A DNA stretch of 64,000 nt from Cafeteria roenbergensis (taxonomy: Eukaryota > Sar > Bigyra > Bicosoecida > Cafeteriaceae): positions 124,001-188,000 of the forward strand of contig VLTN01000028.1 of the NCBI GenBank assembly GCA_008330645.1. Reading direction: 5' to 3'. Shown in pieces: positions 1 to 11,200 of this stretch. Position 1 is the stretch's first letter. Every line of letters starts with the position of its first letter. The notes beneath the pieces are model-generated. The model was not told where the DNA came from. It did no database searches and saw nothing but the letters and a program-made list of their open reading frames with translations. A program made the position numbers and the translations under genes.

Positions 1-51
1 TGCCGGGGAAACCCGGCTCCATCAGCGATTCCTCTGAACCACTGGCCGACC

Positions 52-3000
52 ATGGCGGGTGCAGGCAGGTCACCCGATGCCGGCCTGGCGAACGCCCTTG
101 GTCGGTTGCGAACTACCGACCCGGACTGGCAAGGTCGGATCAAGGCTCTGGGTCGGATCCGGGTGAGCGGGCAACGCGCACCAATTTGGTCAAACTGCAG
201 CGACGCTAGCGCCGTGCTTGGCGAACGAGCCATCGCTTCGCAACCCAGCCCGACTGGCAGCGGGTTCATCGTATAAAGATGCGTGTCCCTGGGGTGGCGG
301 CGCGCCGTGCTGGCCCTTGGGCCGCGACCATGGCAGCGCTTCGGTCGCGATATCGCCTGCGCTTGCGGGCTGCCGCCCTGGTCAAGCCCGCCCCCCTCGC
401 GCTGCGTTCGCGTGCACGCCCAGGTGGAGTGCGAGTCGCTTGGCTCCGACGCTTCCGCCCACATGCTCCGGCGGCTTGAGCCGGCCTTGTCCAGGCAGCT
501 TGGCGACCTGCGGTCGGCTGTCGTGAAATGCGCAGCAGACACCATCACGGCCATTGCAAGCGCCTGTGGGGCGCCTGCCCGGTCTATGGTCACGGGCCTG
601 CTCCCGGTGCTGCTGGAGCGGACTGGGTGCGGCAACAAGACCATTGTGGGGCACGTGCGCGCCTGCCTGGACGCGCTCAACCCCGCCTGCCCGCTGTCAT
701 CGCTCTCCGCCAGGCTAGCGCCCTGGCTCAAGCACGCCAACACCCACGTCCGGGAGGCGGCTGTGCGGTACCTCCGAGGCCACCTTGCCTGTGCGAGCCA
801 GTCTGCAGTGACGCGCGAGCGCACGGAGCTTCTCTCGCTCGTTCGCTCTACGCTTGACGACGCCTCCGAGGCTGTGCGGGCTGTGGGGAGGGGCGCCTTC
901 TGGCTCTGGGTCCTGCACTGCCCGGACGACTCCGAAGCTGGGGGGGCGTGGGTTTCGCTGGCAGCGCGGCTGCGCAAGCAGCTCGACGAGGACCCTCTTG
1001 CCGGCGCTGTTGCGCTGCCCGAGGCGCGTGCCATGCTGGGGCTGCCCGTCGAGCTCCACGAGGTGGCCTTGGGCGCTACAGGCGCGTCAGCGGGGAGCGC
1101 GCCGGGCGGAAGCACCGTCGGCAGCAGGAGCGTGCACCGAGCAGCCAGCCCCGGGGCACTCAGCAGCGCTTCGGGACGCAGGCGCGGTGGCCACGGCACG
1201 CCGGCCAGCAGCCGCAAGCCCGAGCGCACCTCCAGCAGCGGAAGGCTCCGCTCGCCGCGGCGACGCGCCAGCACTGCCGCCAGCGCGGGCGTGAGGGCCC
1301 TCAGCGGCTCATCGGGCGACGACGACGCCAGCGCCGAGCTCGACGAGGAGGCGGCAGCCGCGCACATAGGAAGTGCTGGACGTGCGTCTGGGGCCACAAG
1401 CAGGTCGCCATCGCCAGTGCCTGGTGGAGCTGGTGGGGAGGGGCTGCAACCTGGCGCAGCGAGCGCGCGCGCGAGCCGGCGCCACTCCTCGTCCAGCCGT
1501 CGCCGCAGCGGGCACCACCACCACCACCACCACTACAACCACCCTGGACCAGCAGCGGCAGAAGGGGCTGAGTTCTTTGAGGCATCCCCCACAGCGTGGC
1601 TTGGGGGCTCAGGCACGTCTCACCGGCTCCACCGTCGGCACGCCCGCCACGAGCATGGCCGCGTCTCCCTCTCTGGCTCTGCGGAGGACCCTGACGCGCG
1701 CAGCGCTGGACAGCGCCGCGAGCGCCGCAGGGCCAGCGCCGGGCGCAGCCACCGAGGCGGACAGGAGGACGCCAGCGCCCTCGAACACGGAGTCCACTCG
1801 CTCGCCAGCGGTACCAGCGCGCTGGACGCGGCTGCGGCGGCGGCAGCCGGCGGAGAGGCGAGTGGGGGCCTAGTGCGCGGACTGCTTGGCGGGGATGAGC
1901 TGTACGGCGAGGGGATCGATGGCGCGCGGTTCAGGCACCCCGCCGGCGCGCCGGGGACGGCGGCGGCTGCGGCGGCGGCATCGGAGGCGGCACGCCGCGG
2001 ACTGAGGGCCCACGCGCATCGTGTCCATCGCAGCGTGTCCGTGTCAGGGGAGAGCGAGTCTGCGTTCAGCAGCGACGATGAGAGGAGCTCTGCCGGCCTC
2101 CCGGCAGGGCCGTCGGGCCAGCGACGCGCGAACCGCGCTCGCAGCGCCAGCCGCTCGAGCAATGACAGCCGAAGCAGCAGCGGCCGAGACAGCTCGGTGT
2201 CCGGGGCAGTGCTGACCGTAACGCGGCGCGTGTTTGGCGCCGGGGGCCATCTCTCCAAGGTTGAGAGCAGGCACGCCGTGCCCGCCAGCCGGCTCGCTGC
2301 CACTCCACCGGCTCCTCCGCCGCGGGGCGGGCAGCGGCGCCTCGCCGCTCCAGGCAGGGGAGGGGCTGCTCCCCCAAGCACAGGCGGGTCACATACGCCA
2401 TTGCCGTCTCATCGCTCCGCCCACGCCGACCCGCGCGAGGCCGAGGAAGCGCGGCTGGACGCCGCTGCGCGTCTGGCCGCCCCTGACCTGGAAGCGACTC
2501 CCGCGCTGCCTCTCGATGACGTCATCCGCCGCTCCATCCTGGAGCACCGCTCCTTCCTGTCCGGCCTCGTCGTCTCGCTGCGCGGGGAGCTGTCGCTGCT
2601 TCGCCGGGCTGAGGAGGCAGCCGGGACGGGGCTGTTGGGCCGAGCCGCGCTCGACGCGTACCTGCGAGAGGCGTCGGAGATTGCCGCCATGAGGGCAGCA
2701 GACAGCGAGCAAAGGGCGCTTCGGGCACGCGCTTGGTCGATCGCGGCCATGGGGTCCGCGTGGCCGGCGCACGAAGCTCCGCCCGTGGTTGGTCTGCCAG
2801 CGTCGGTATTCGAAGCGACGAGTGCCCCAGCCGGGAGCGCCCACCCGGCGTCTGCAAGGGCACCGGACAGTGCATCCCGAGCTGTGACCGCCAGGAGCGA
2901 GCGCTCGACGCCGGTGCAGCCCAGGCGCAGGCACCGAGCGCAACAAACGCCGCTTTCTGACACGGGCAGCAGCGATGACTCTGGGCCCTCAGGCGACGAC

Positions 3001-3147
3001 GGCACCGCGGCCCAGCCCCGTGCTGAGCAAGCAGCCGAGCGACCTCGCCCACCTCAGGCCGAGGCTGCGGAGCCGCGGGCGCCCCAAGGCAGAGACGGCG
3101 GCGGCGAGAGCGGCTCAAGCATCGCGTCGGGCGGCTTTTTGTACTGA
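52..3147 (+). CDS. CLASP-family TOG-domain protein
   Basis: Two exons, 52-162 and 424-3147, give 944 aa. The intron 163-423 is GTGAGC..CCCAG in phase 0. Exon 1 encodes the first TOG helix (DPDWQGRIKALGRIR), and exon 2 continues the same HEAT fold with LSRQLGDLRSAVVKCAAD, the conserved CLASP loop. The TOG domain fills roughly residues 10-240. CLASP TOG domains bind tubulin and stabilise microtubules; that role is inferred from the family. A basic Ser/Arg/Ala-rich disordered stretch (about residues 250-720, with a seven-His run) follows. A short helical segment near nucleotides 2490-2720 could be a dimerisation or cargo region. Animal CLASPs have two or three TOG domains, whereas only one is visible here. 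The stop is TGA at 3145-3147. The call is good for TOG/CLASP and weaker for the exact orthologue. Confidence 0.75.
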
Positions 3148-3369
3148 CTCGCCGCATTCCTCGATTCGAATGCGTATTAATGTTGTTGTTGTTGCTTGCG
3201 CGTCGCCCTTGGTGCACTAGGGGCTCATTCCCGCCGTGTTGAAGTCGCCCGCGCGTTGCCTGCCATGGCTGAAACGGCGCCCGCGATGTTTGCCTGGATG
3301 CAAGCATTCCGGCGTTTCGGCAGCTCGAGCGCCCTGCACAAGCACTGCGAAGACGCGAGCGCGAGCACG

Positions 3370-4470
3370 ATGTCCGATGTGGCAGTTACCAAGAGCATGG
3401 TGCTCGGGCGCACGCGGGCTCCTGACCTGGGAAGCGTGCGAAAGCTCAACCTTTTCGGGAGTGGCGTGAACGCTGCTGGCGTTTTGGCCGAGGGAGGTAT
3501 GACCTCGCTGCAAGCCCTGTCGGCTTCGTGCAACGAGCTTGACGATGAAGCGCTTGCAGGCATCTGCAAAGGCTGCCCAGGGCTAGAGGAGCTGTATCTT
3601 CGCGGGAACCGGGTTTCTCAGCTAGCGACCCTCGGAGCACTTGCGGGACTGTCGCGCCTGCGAATCGTGTGGCTTGCCCACAACCCGGTGTGCACCAAAC
3701 TCAGCGAAAGGGACTTGCGCACCTTTCTTTGCCATATTGCTGGCCCCGGGCTCGAAATTCTTGACAACGAAGGTGCGTGCGCTGGCGTTTCGGTCGCCAC
3801 TGAAAACTGCTGCGCTGCGTGCCGCTGGGCCCACGCAGCCCTAGGCATCCCCCGCCGTCCCCCTCTCGCCGACCCCAACGCCCGGTCTGTCGCAGCTGTT
3901 TTGGATGCGGAGAAGGACGGCACTTGCCCCCGTGACGACTCCGCTTCGCTCGAGGAGGCAGTCAAGGCGGCGGCGTCGCAGTTTCCCTCGCTGGCCATCC
4001 CGCCGCTCCCGCGGCTGCCTCAGTCTCGACGGGTGCCCGCGGCTGGGATTGGCTCCCCTGAACCCGTCTGCGCCCCTTTTCCCGCCCACGCGGCTGGTCG
4101 GTCGCCGGCGGTCGCCCGTCGGGACTTGATTCCGACAGCTCGCGACTCCTCGAAGCAGACGCCGATGGCCCCGCCAGCCTTCCCCACTGGCCGCCCGGCA
4201 GTGCCAGTGCCCGGGGCGTGGGCTGGACCGGGACCGACTGGTGCTGCCAACGGCGGCCGAGATGGTCTGGACTCGGCCGCGAGCCGCGCCCTCGCGCGAT
4301 CGAGCGCCGTGAGGGCTGGCCCGCGACAGCACGACGACAACCCTGCCCGTGCGATGCTCACCGCGGTGATGGCTCTCGTTGATCACTTGGATGGTGGCTC
4401 GCTGCGGACTGTTCGCGCACGCTGCGATGCCTTACTCTCTGCGGGTGGCGCAGGCCGACCCTCAGAGTGA
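3370..4470 (+). CDS. CFAP410: CFAP410 (C21orf2) homologue, ciliary LRR protein
   Basis: Two exons, 3370-3772 and 3896-4470, give 325 aa. The ATG at 3370 places TKSMVLGRTRAPDLGSVRKLN in register with the N-terminus of animal CFAP410; an upstream in-frame ATG at 3265 is possible. Leucine-rich repeats follow (LEELYLRGNRVSQL, LRIVWLAHNPV) with an LRR cap (LEILDNE). Removing the 123-nt phase-1 intron joins LEILDNE directly to AVLDAEKDG, matching the family's LDNQAV segment. The C-terminus (ARAMLTAVMALVDHLDGG) resembles the CFAP410 helical oligomerisation domain. Known family members act at the basal body and cilium with NEK1. The middle is Pro/Ala-rich and disordered. The gene lies 222 bp after the TOG gene and is convergent with the next one. 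Confidence 0.85.
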   Translation: MSDVAVTKSMVLGRTRAPDLGSVRKLNLFGSGVNAAGVLAEGGMTSLQALSASCNELDDEALAGICKGCPGLEELYLRGNRVSQLATLGALAGLSRLRIVWLAHNPVCTKLSERDLRTFLCHIAGPGLEILDNEGACAGVSVATENCCAACRWAHAALGIPRRPPLADPNARSVAAVLDAEKDGTCPRDDSASLEEAVKAAASQFPSLAIPPLPRLPQSRRVPAAGIGSPEPVCAPFPAHAAGRSPAVARRDLIPTARDSSKQTPMAPPAFPTGRPAVPVPGAWAGPGPTGAANGGRDGLDSAASRALARSSAVRAGPRQHDDNPARAMLTAVMALVDHLDGGSLRTVRARCDALLSAGGAGRPSE

Positions 4471-4770
4471 TGGTCGTGCTCGTGGCGGTCAAGAACACGG
4501 CGATGGGCGAGGAGGCGTGGGGGGAGGGGGCGGGGAAGACGGGGCAGGGAAGTGGCGCTGTCCATGCGCGCGCAAGTCTACCTCGAGCGCCGCTGTGACT
4601 TCTCTGTATTATGCGTGCTGCTTGCGTCATCAAGGCCATTTCACGCGCTCGCAAATCTCAGCCGCTGCGGTTGGTTCGAGACGGTGAGCAGCACACATCT
4701 GGCCCCATGCGCAAGCGGTGCCCGTTTGGACGCAGGGGCCGGCGTTGCGGCATAGTACCAGACGACCGTC

Positions 4771-7733
4771 TCACGACACGGCAGGCTTGGGGGCAGGGGT
4801 AGGGGCTCCCGGAGGGGGGGCCATCGTCTTGGGGGTTCTGGTCTGCTTGTCTGTTTCAGTTACCCGCACGCCGAAACCGCATTCTGCAATGTCCTTGGAG
4901 CCCTCCGGTGGCGACCCTGACCGGGTGTTGCACTGAATGTTGGTGTCCAGGCTGATCGGAAGGTGAAACCACAGGGAGGGCACATAGAGGGAGTCTCCCG
5001 GCTCGATGATGACCTCGAGCGCCTTGGCTTTGGCAAGCGTCTGCTTGTAGTCGGACGGGTCCCCCCAGTCGGTCTTGGAGTGACGAGCAGACGCTCCGGT
5101 GAAGAGAAGGTTGTAGTTGGGGCACTCGCTGGGCGGCGAAAGGATGTACCGCTTTCGCCCGCGCACCATTGAGATGAAGTTGCGACCGCCGTCGTAGTGG
5201 GACTCGGCCACAATGCCAGCTTGCCCGAAGCGGCAATGGATGCCGCGCTGGGCGGCAGCGTCGAGGATGAAGAAGTCCGACTTGGCAACGTCCTCCTCGT
5301 CGCCATTGTCGGGCTTGCTTCGGTCGTAGATCGTGAGCGACTTGGTGATGAAGGAATTTTCGCCGCGGATGCCTTTGGTGGGCGAAGCATGGCGGGAAGA
5401 GGCACGGAAGTACCAGTGCTCAGTCTCCCTGTTGGTGGCTTTGCCGCTGAGCACTTCCTCGTCGATCTGCCTGGCGTGGTCGAGCCACTCCCGGAAGGTC
5501 TTCCTGGCAGAGTGCGTCTGGATCGGGTACTGGGCAGTGGCGCCGGACTGCCTGCTGCCACCCTTGTGGTAGAACATGAAGTGGTTCGTTGGGCTGATCT
5601 CCGTGGGCCGGGCGCCGGGGAGATTCCGCTCAAGGTACTCGTCAGTCCACTCCCTGTTCGCCCGCAGCAGGTTGGGCACACCCCTGGCGACGAAGGGCAC
5701 TTCCGCCTCCCTGTAGGACTTGGCAAGCTCCACCTCCTCCGAGCTGGTGAAGTCGAACACGCGGAGCGACGCGTACTTGCCGTAGTCACTGGGCACGCGA
5801 GGCTCGTCCACCGACCAGGCGTCCAGCATCTCGGGCAGGGAAAAGAGTTTTGGGTACTCGGACAGCCCTGCATCTGCCGTGTTTGCTTGTGGCGGGACCA
5901 GCTCGATGGCCTCCTTCCCGTCATTTAGCCCTTTCGAGACGAGGGAGAAGCCCTTCTTGGAGGAGTCAGTGGCAGACTCGGGGCCGTTGCCAGACTTGGA
6001 GAGCTCCGAATGCTTTTCATCGCCGCTCTCTTTGGCAGCCTGGAGCTCTTCAACCGTTGGAACCGCCGGCAGCGCTGCGCTGCCAGCGGCCGTCTTTACC
6101 AGGTTGATGGCGGCGTCCACAGTGAACTGCTCCAGCGCCTTGCGACGGGGAAGGATGTACTTCTCCGCTGCTTCGGCCAGCTGTGGGGGCGCTGTCCTGA
6201 CCTTGGCCTCCGAGTCTGACTTGAAAGTGCCGTCCTCATGCGCTGACGTCTTCTTGGCTCGCTTGTTGGTCCCCTTGCTGTACACTGTTGCAACTTCCAT
6301 CATGGTGGCCTCGGCCGCCTTGTCGACGGGCACCCGGAACATCTCCCGGATGATCCGGGGCACCGCGGATGGGAGCTCCTTGTAGTCCACGGCCGCGCCG
6401 ACGCCAGCGCCCTTTCCGGCCATGGCCCGCTTCGCGGCCGCCTTGAGCGACTCCGTGGCGCGGTACTCGAGGTAGCCTAGGTGGGCTGCGCAAAAGGCTT
6501 CCGTCCCCCCGTTCCGCAGCTCGTCTTGGGAAGACGCGCCAAGGGCGGCGGCCATGTCCTCGGGAGGGGCCCTGATGGTGCGGGTGCACGGCGTGCCAGC
6601 GCCCTGGGTGGTCTTTCCGACCTCCGCGCCAGTCCTCACCGCGTTGGAGAAGGTGCCGAGGAGAGACGCCATCACCTCGACGGGCTCGCGCTTCAGGAAC
6701 ACCCAAGGCGTGTCGGGGAAGGCGTCGACAACAAAATCCATGTGCGCGACGGCGCCTGACTGGAACTTGAAGAAGAGATAGTTCAAGTAGGGTACGCGGC
6801 CCATGGCGCGAACGACGACCCGGAACGCTTGGATGCGATCCTCGCGAGGCAGGTTCAAGCCCCGCGAGATGAAATCCATGGGCGGGCTGGACTCTGAATA
6901 GCTGGTGGAGTTGGGCAGCGACTGCAGCATGTTGGAAACTAGCGTTGAGCCGACGCGAGCCTCGTGGAAGACGAACCCAGCCGGGCGCCAGACGGCCGAC
7001 TTGGTGTCCGCGTTGCCGAATCGCCGGGCCCAGTCCAGCTCAGTTCGCTCCAAGTAGGCGCGGAGCTCACCAAGGCGGACCGTTTTGGAATACCCGATGG
7101 TGCCAGGCTTGGCGTTGCCGTTGCACCCCGACTTTTGCACCAGGAAGCGGAACATGGGCACGCCAGACGGGTCCTTGTTGCGCAGCTCCTGGTCGAGGAT
7201 GCAGAGGCCCACCTTGATCTCCCACACAGAGCCCTGGCCCGTCGGGTTGAGGCTGATGGGCACGAGCCCGATGTCAGAGTCCTTGAGCGTCTCCGTTCCG
7301 TAGTACCCGTTGGCGTCGGCGCCCCAGATTTCGGCCTCGCTCATGCCCTTCTCGGCCCGCAGGGCAGCACGAACACTCCACCCATTCGCGGCAAGGACCA
7401 CAAGCATCCACGCAACAAGCGCAACCATGGCTGTCCCGGTGGTAACGCCAAAGACAATAGCCCACCAGTTGGGCCCGCCGGGCGAGGAGTGCACGCGTCC
7501 CTCGAGCCGAGGTTTGGCAACTTGCTGTCGCGGCGAGCGCGGCGCCGATGCTGCCGCCTCAGGCCAGGCCTCGGGTTGCTCGCGCTGGGAGGGCTGAGCG
7601 ACCCGGGTTCGCAACTGTTCCGCCGTTGCAACAAACGAGGCCTGCGGCCGGCGTGCAAGGACGGGCCGGGGGGGCGAGTCGAGTGAATGGTCGCGCGGGA
7701 GTCAGGAATCGGCACACGCTGAGACGCGTCCAT
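4771..7733 (-). CDS. Membrane sulfotransferase-like / JmjC (cupin) fusion protein
   Basis: The main exon is 4771-7641. The open frame has no ATG before the membrane segment. An 18-nt first exon at 7716-7733 (MDASQR, donor GTGCCG, acceptor CCGCAG, phase 0) supplies one and gives 962 aa. In main-frame numbering from 7614, one hydrophobic helix lies at about 50-76. A sulfotransferase-like P-loop fold follows: FVFHEARVGSTLVSNML (about 215-230) and WVFLKREPVEVMASLL (about 304-319). The C-terminal third is a JmjC/cupin-8 domain with an apparently intact Fe(II) triad: His806 and Asp808 in SHYDGGRNF, and His884 in WFHLPISL. Predicted topology is type II, with both catalytic domains on the lumenal side. 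Substrates are unknown. A PAPS-dependent transferase and a 2-oxoglutarate hydroxylase are inferred only from fold motifs. Confidence 0.7.
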
Positions 7734-8294
7734 GACCCGGCTATCGAGCCTCAGACTGCGCGAGCACGGCCCGGCGTGCCCGCGGCCCGCAGAGGGAGCG
7801 CGGCCGACGCGGGGCGCAATGCGCCAGCGGCCTCGTTTTCGCGACGAAAGTCTCGTTCTCGGCGCTGTGGGCCGCTGGCGCGCCGCGAACAAGTCTGGCG
7901 TGCATCTGCGCCCATCGCCGCAGCAGATCCGCCCCCTGCCGGCCCAACGTGCCGCACGAGCGGCTACATCCAGCCAGCGGGGCCGTGTAAGATCGCGCGA
8001 TGGGCGTCGGACGGCGGACGGGCCTCACCCTCGATGGCCTCGTGGCTTGCGAGCGTGCTGTCGCGGCAGATTCCCGGCGCGCTGGCAGAGCTGGCAGTCC
8101 TATTTGGAGCACAACTGCGCATGCGTTAAAATTTGTCGCTCGACGTCGGTCTGCGAGAGGGCAACTCCGGCAGGTCCGAACCAGCGCTTTCAGACGCCGG
8201 CGCGCGCACCCAGCCGACTTGGAACCGGACTGCGCGTCTCGCGCGAGGGGTCTGTCAACGGGGGTGCGGTCTCCCGCTGCTGGCCGCCTCGGCC
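7734..8294. promoter_or_regulatory. Divergent intergenic region, JmjC fusion / Ca channel
   Basis: These 561 bp separate the starts of two divergent genes and must hold both promoters and 5' UTRs. No TATA box or repeated motif stands out. The short ORFs here are not supported by any recognisable protein. Confidence 0.4.
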
Positions 8295-11200
8295 ATGAGC
8301 CAGCATGCTGGAGGAGCTGGCATTGGAGGGCTGGGCGACCTGGTGCAGGTGACGGCTGCTCAGGAGCAAGCCAAGAGGGACCAGGCCAAAAACAAGCCCA
8401 ACTTCGCCGTCCACGATAAGAAGCTCAAGGTTAGGCGCTGTGTGGGCAGCCGGCCGGCGCCGAGCGACTGCGGTGCCAGACTCGGTCCGTCTTTGCATTT
8501 CGCCGCCGGCTCCCGCGGCGCCTCTGGCCCAGGCCGGGGGCAGCATCGCTGCCACAGCATCTCGTGTGTCGTGGCAGCGATGCTGCGAGCCCTCCCCGGG
8601 CGCCGCGCCGGGGGGGGCCGCGGGGGCGCTGGCGCCACGGCCGGTCGTGCCGGACGCTCATTGCCGTTGCTGTCCGCGGTAGCGACATTCGCTCGGCCGC
8701 GGGGCATCCCCGACGCGGGCGCGCACCGGCTGCCGCAGGGTCGGTTGCTTGGTTGCTTGGGGGGCTGTTAGCCTTGGCGTTTGCGCGTGCGGGCCAAGCG
8801 GCGGGGCTGGGCCGAGGCCAGCCAGGCGCCGTCCAGATGCTGCGGCCGGAGCGATGCCGCTTCGACCAGCCTGGCGCCCGGCCTGCTCGCGTGCGGCTCG
8901 CGCTAGCTGCCCCCTTGCCGTGTGCAGCCCGCCGCTGTGGCTAGCGAGACTTGGTGTCTGGTCTTTGCGTGCGGCGCGGGCGCGGGTGCACGGCGACCCG
9001 GTCCGCGCGGACGAGTGCTGCGGTTGGAAGGCGACTGCTGCCCGGCGTTTGCCACTGCCCCCCACCCCCGCTCCAGTGCGGCGCACGCCCACGTTCTGCT
9101 CGGCCAGCTATTGAATGTCGCGCCGCCGTCGCGCTCTCGACTCCCTGGCCCCGCAGTTTGCCAAGAACTCGCTCTTCTGCTTGGACGAGTCCAGCAGCTT
9201 CCGATGGTCCGTCGTCTGGCTCATCGCTCACCCCGTGTTTGAGCTGGTCATTCTGTGAGGCTTTGGTTGGCATGTGGAGGTGTCGGAGCCGTCGTGGGCG
9301 CGTCCAGGCGCTCGGTGTCGGGCGCCAGCTTCTGACCGTGCGTCTCACGTTTGGCTGCTGCGGCGCGCTGTCTTTCCTGCTCGATTCGCCCTGCAGCCTG
9401 CTCATCATTGCGAATAGCATTGTGTTGGCGATGACCAACTACTCTGAAGTGACGGCGAACGGGCAGCTGGACACCTCAGACCCGTTCAACCGCGCCGTTG
9501 ACGAGTCCGAGCTGGTGTTCACGACGCTCTTTGCGATCGAAATGGTGCTCAAGATCATCGCGATGGGCTTTGTCCTTGAACGGGGGGCCTACCTGCGCGA
9601 CCCGTGGAATGTGCTGGACTTCATCGTCGTGATGGCGGGGTGAGTCCAGTGCCCGCCTCCCCAGCTGCCGCGCGCCCGCCGCGCGCGCGCCCGCCCATCA
9701 AGGGCGCCCCCCCCCCCCCCAACACGCAAGGCCTCCCTTGCCTTGAATGGCCTGGTGTCCGCGACGCCCCCGAGTCGAAGAGTCCATTGTGGGACGGCTC
9801 TGTGTTGCGCGGGCGAGCATCCCACGCTTCCCCACGCCCCGTGTCACGCCCTGCAAGCTTTGCCCACCCGCGGCGCTCTCTGCTCTTCGCCCGCAGCTTG
9901 CTCGGCCTCATCCCCGGCCTGCCCAACGTCTCTGCGCTGCGAGCGATCCGCGTTCTGAGGCCGCTGCGGTCCCTCACCATCGTCCCAGGCATGCGGCTGC
10001 TGGTCATGTCCCTGCTGCGCTCCATCCCCGCGCTGCTTGAGGTGTTGTTGCTGCTCCTCTTCGCCTTTGCCATCTTCGGAATTCTCGGCTTGCAGCTGTG
10101 GGCGGGGCTGTTTCACGCGCGCTGCAGGCTCACTGAGGCCCCCGTTCGCATGGTCGGGGCCCCGCAGGGGTTCCCCTCGGAGTGCCTGCTGCCCATCGAG
10201 CAGTGCTCAGCGCTTTTCATGTCCAACGCGTCCGGCGCTGCGGCTCTGGCTGCGGCAAAGGCCAGCCTCGAGGCCGGCGCCGACGGAGCGGCCGCCGCGT
10301 ACCTCGCCAGCGCCGTGCGCACGGACGCCGGACTGGGCATGCGGGTGGCTGCCGAGTTTAACTCGACGGGACTCGTGGCCTGCTTGCCGGGCCAGCCCGT
10401 CGAGTCCGGGGAATGGTCAGTCCGAGAGGACTCGCCTTGGTTCACGCCGCAGCCCTGCTTCTGGCCAGTGGACGCCGAGGACGAGCGCATTTGCACGCTG
10501 GGCGGCCTCGGCGAGCACACCTGCGGTGCGGGCCGCTTCTGCGGCAGCAACTACGACTCGGTGCAGAACCCCCGGTTCGTCAACGAACTGCTGACGCGGT
10601 GGGACAATCGGGTCGCGGGGCTCAACTGGGGCCTGACGTCGTTCGACCACATCCTTGTGGCTGTGCTGAGCATTTTCCAGAGCATCACGATGGAGGGGTG
10701 GACCACCATCATGTACATGGTGATGGACTCGTACAACGGCGTGGTGGGCGGCGTGTACTTTGTCGTGCTGATCCTCTTCGGCTCCTTCTTCCTCCTCAAC
10801 CTGCTCCTGGCCGTGATCTGGGAGCAGTTCAGCGAGTCGCAGAAGCAGGAGGAGGAGGACAAGGCGCGGCTGCTGCAGGAGAAGGAGGACAGGGACATCG
10901 AGGACCTCCGCAACGCAGGCATGCGGCGGGACTCTGGCCACGGCCACAGCCACGGCGACCCGACAGCGCGCTCGTCGGGTGCAGACGCCAAGACGGTTCC
11001 GTCGGGCCATCCAGCCCACGGGGACGGCGCTGGCCTTGGGGGTGGCGGCGGCGGCCGTGAATCCAACGACGACTCCGCGAGCGGCGTGCGGATGGGAGAC
11101 ATTGGCGGCTGCGGCGATGCCACCGAGGGCCGCCGCATGGGAAACCCCAGGCCATCGGGGTCTGACCCAAAGGTGCCGGACCCCAACCACAGGCGGCCCG

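Noticed and set aside
271-300. TATAAAG near 273 as a promoter for the TOG gene
   Set aside because: It lies inside the first intron of the gene, and splicing from the exon at 52-162 explains the N-terminus.
7612-7614. TTG at 7614 as start of the JmjC fusion
   Set aside because: A non-ATG start is unnecessary, since the frame stays open upstream to a good acceptor at 7641/7642.
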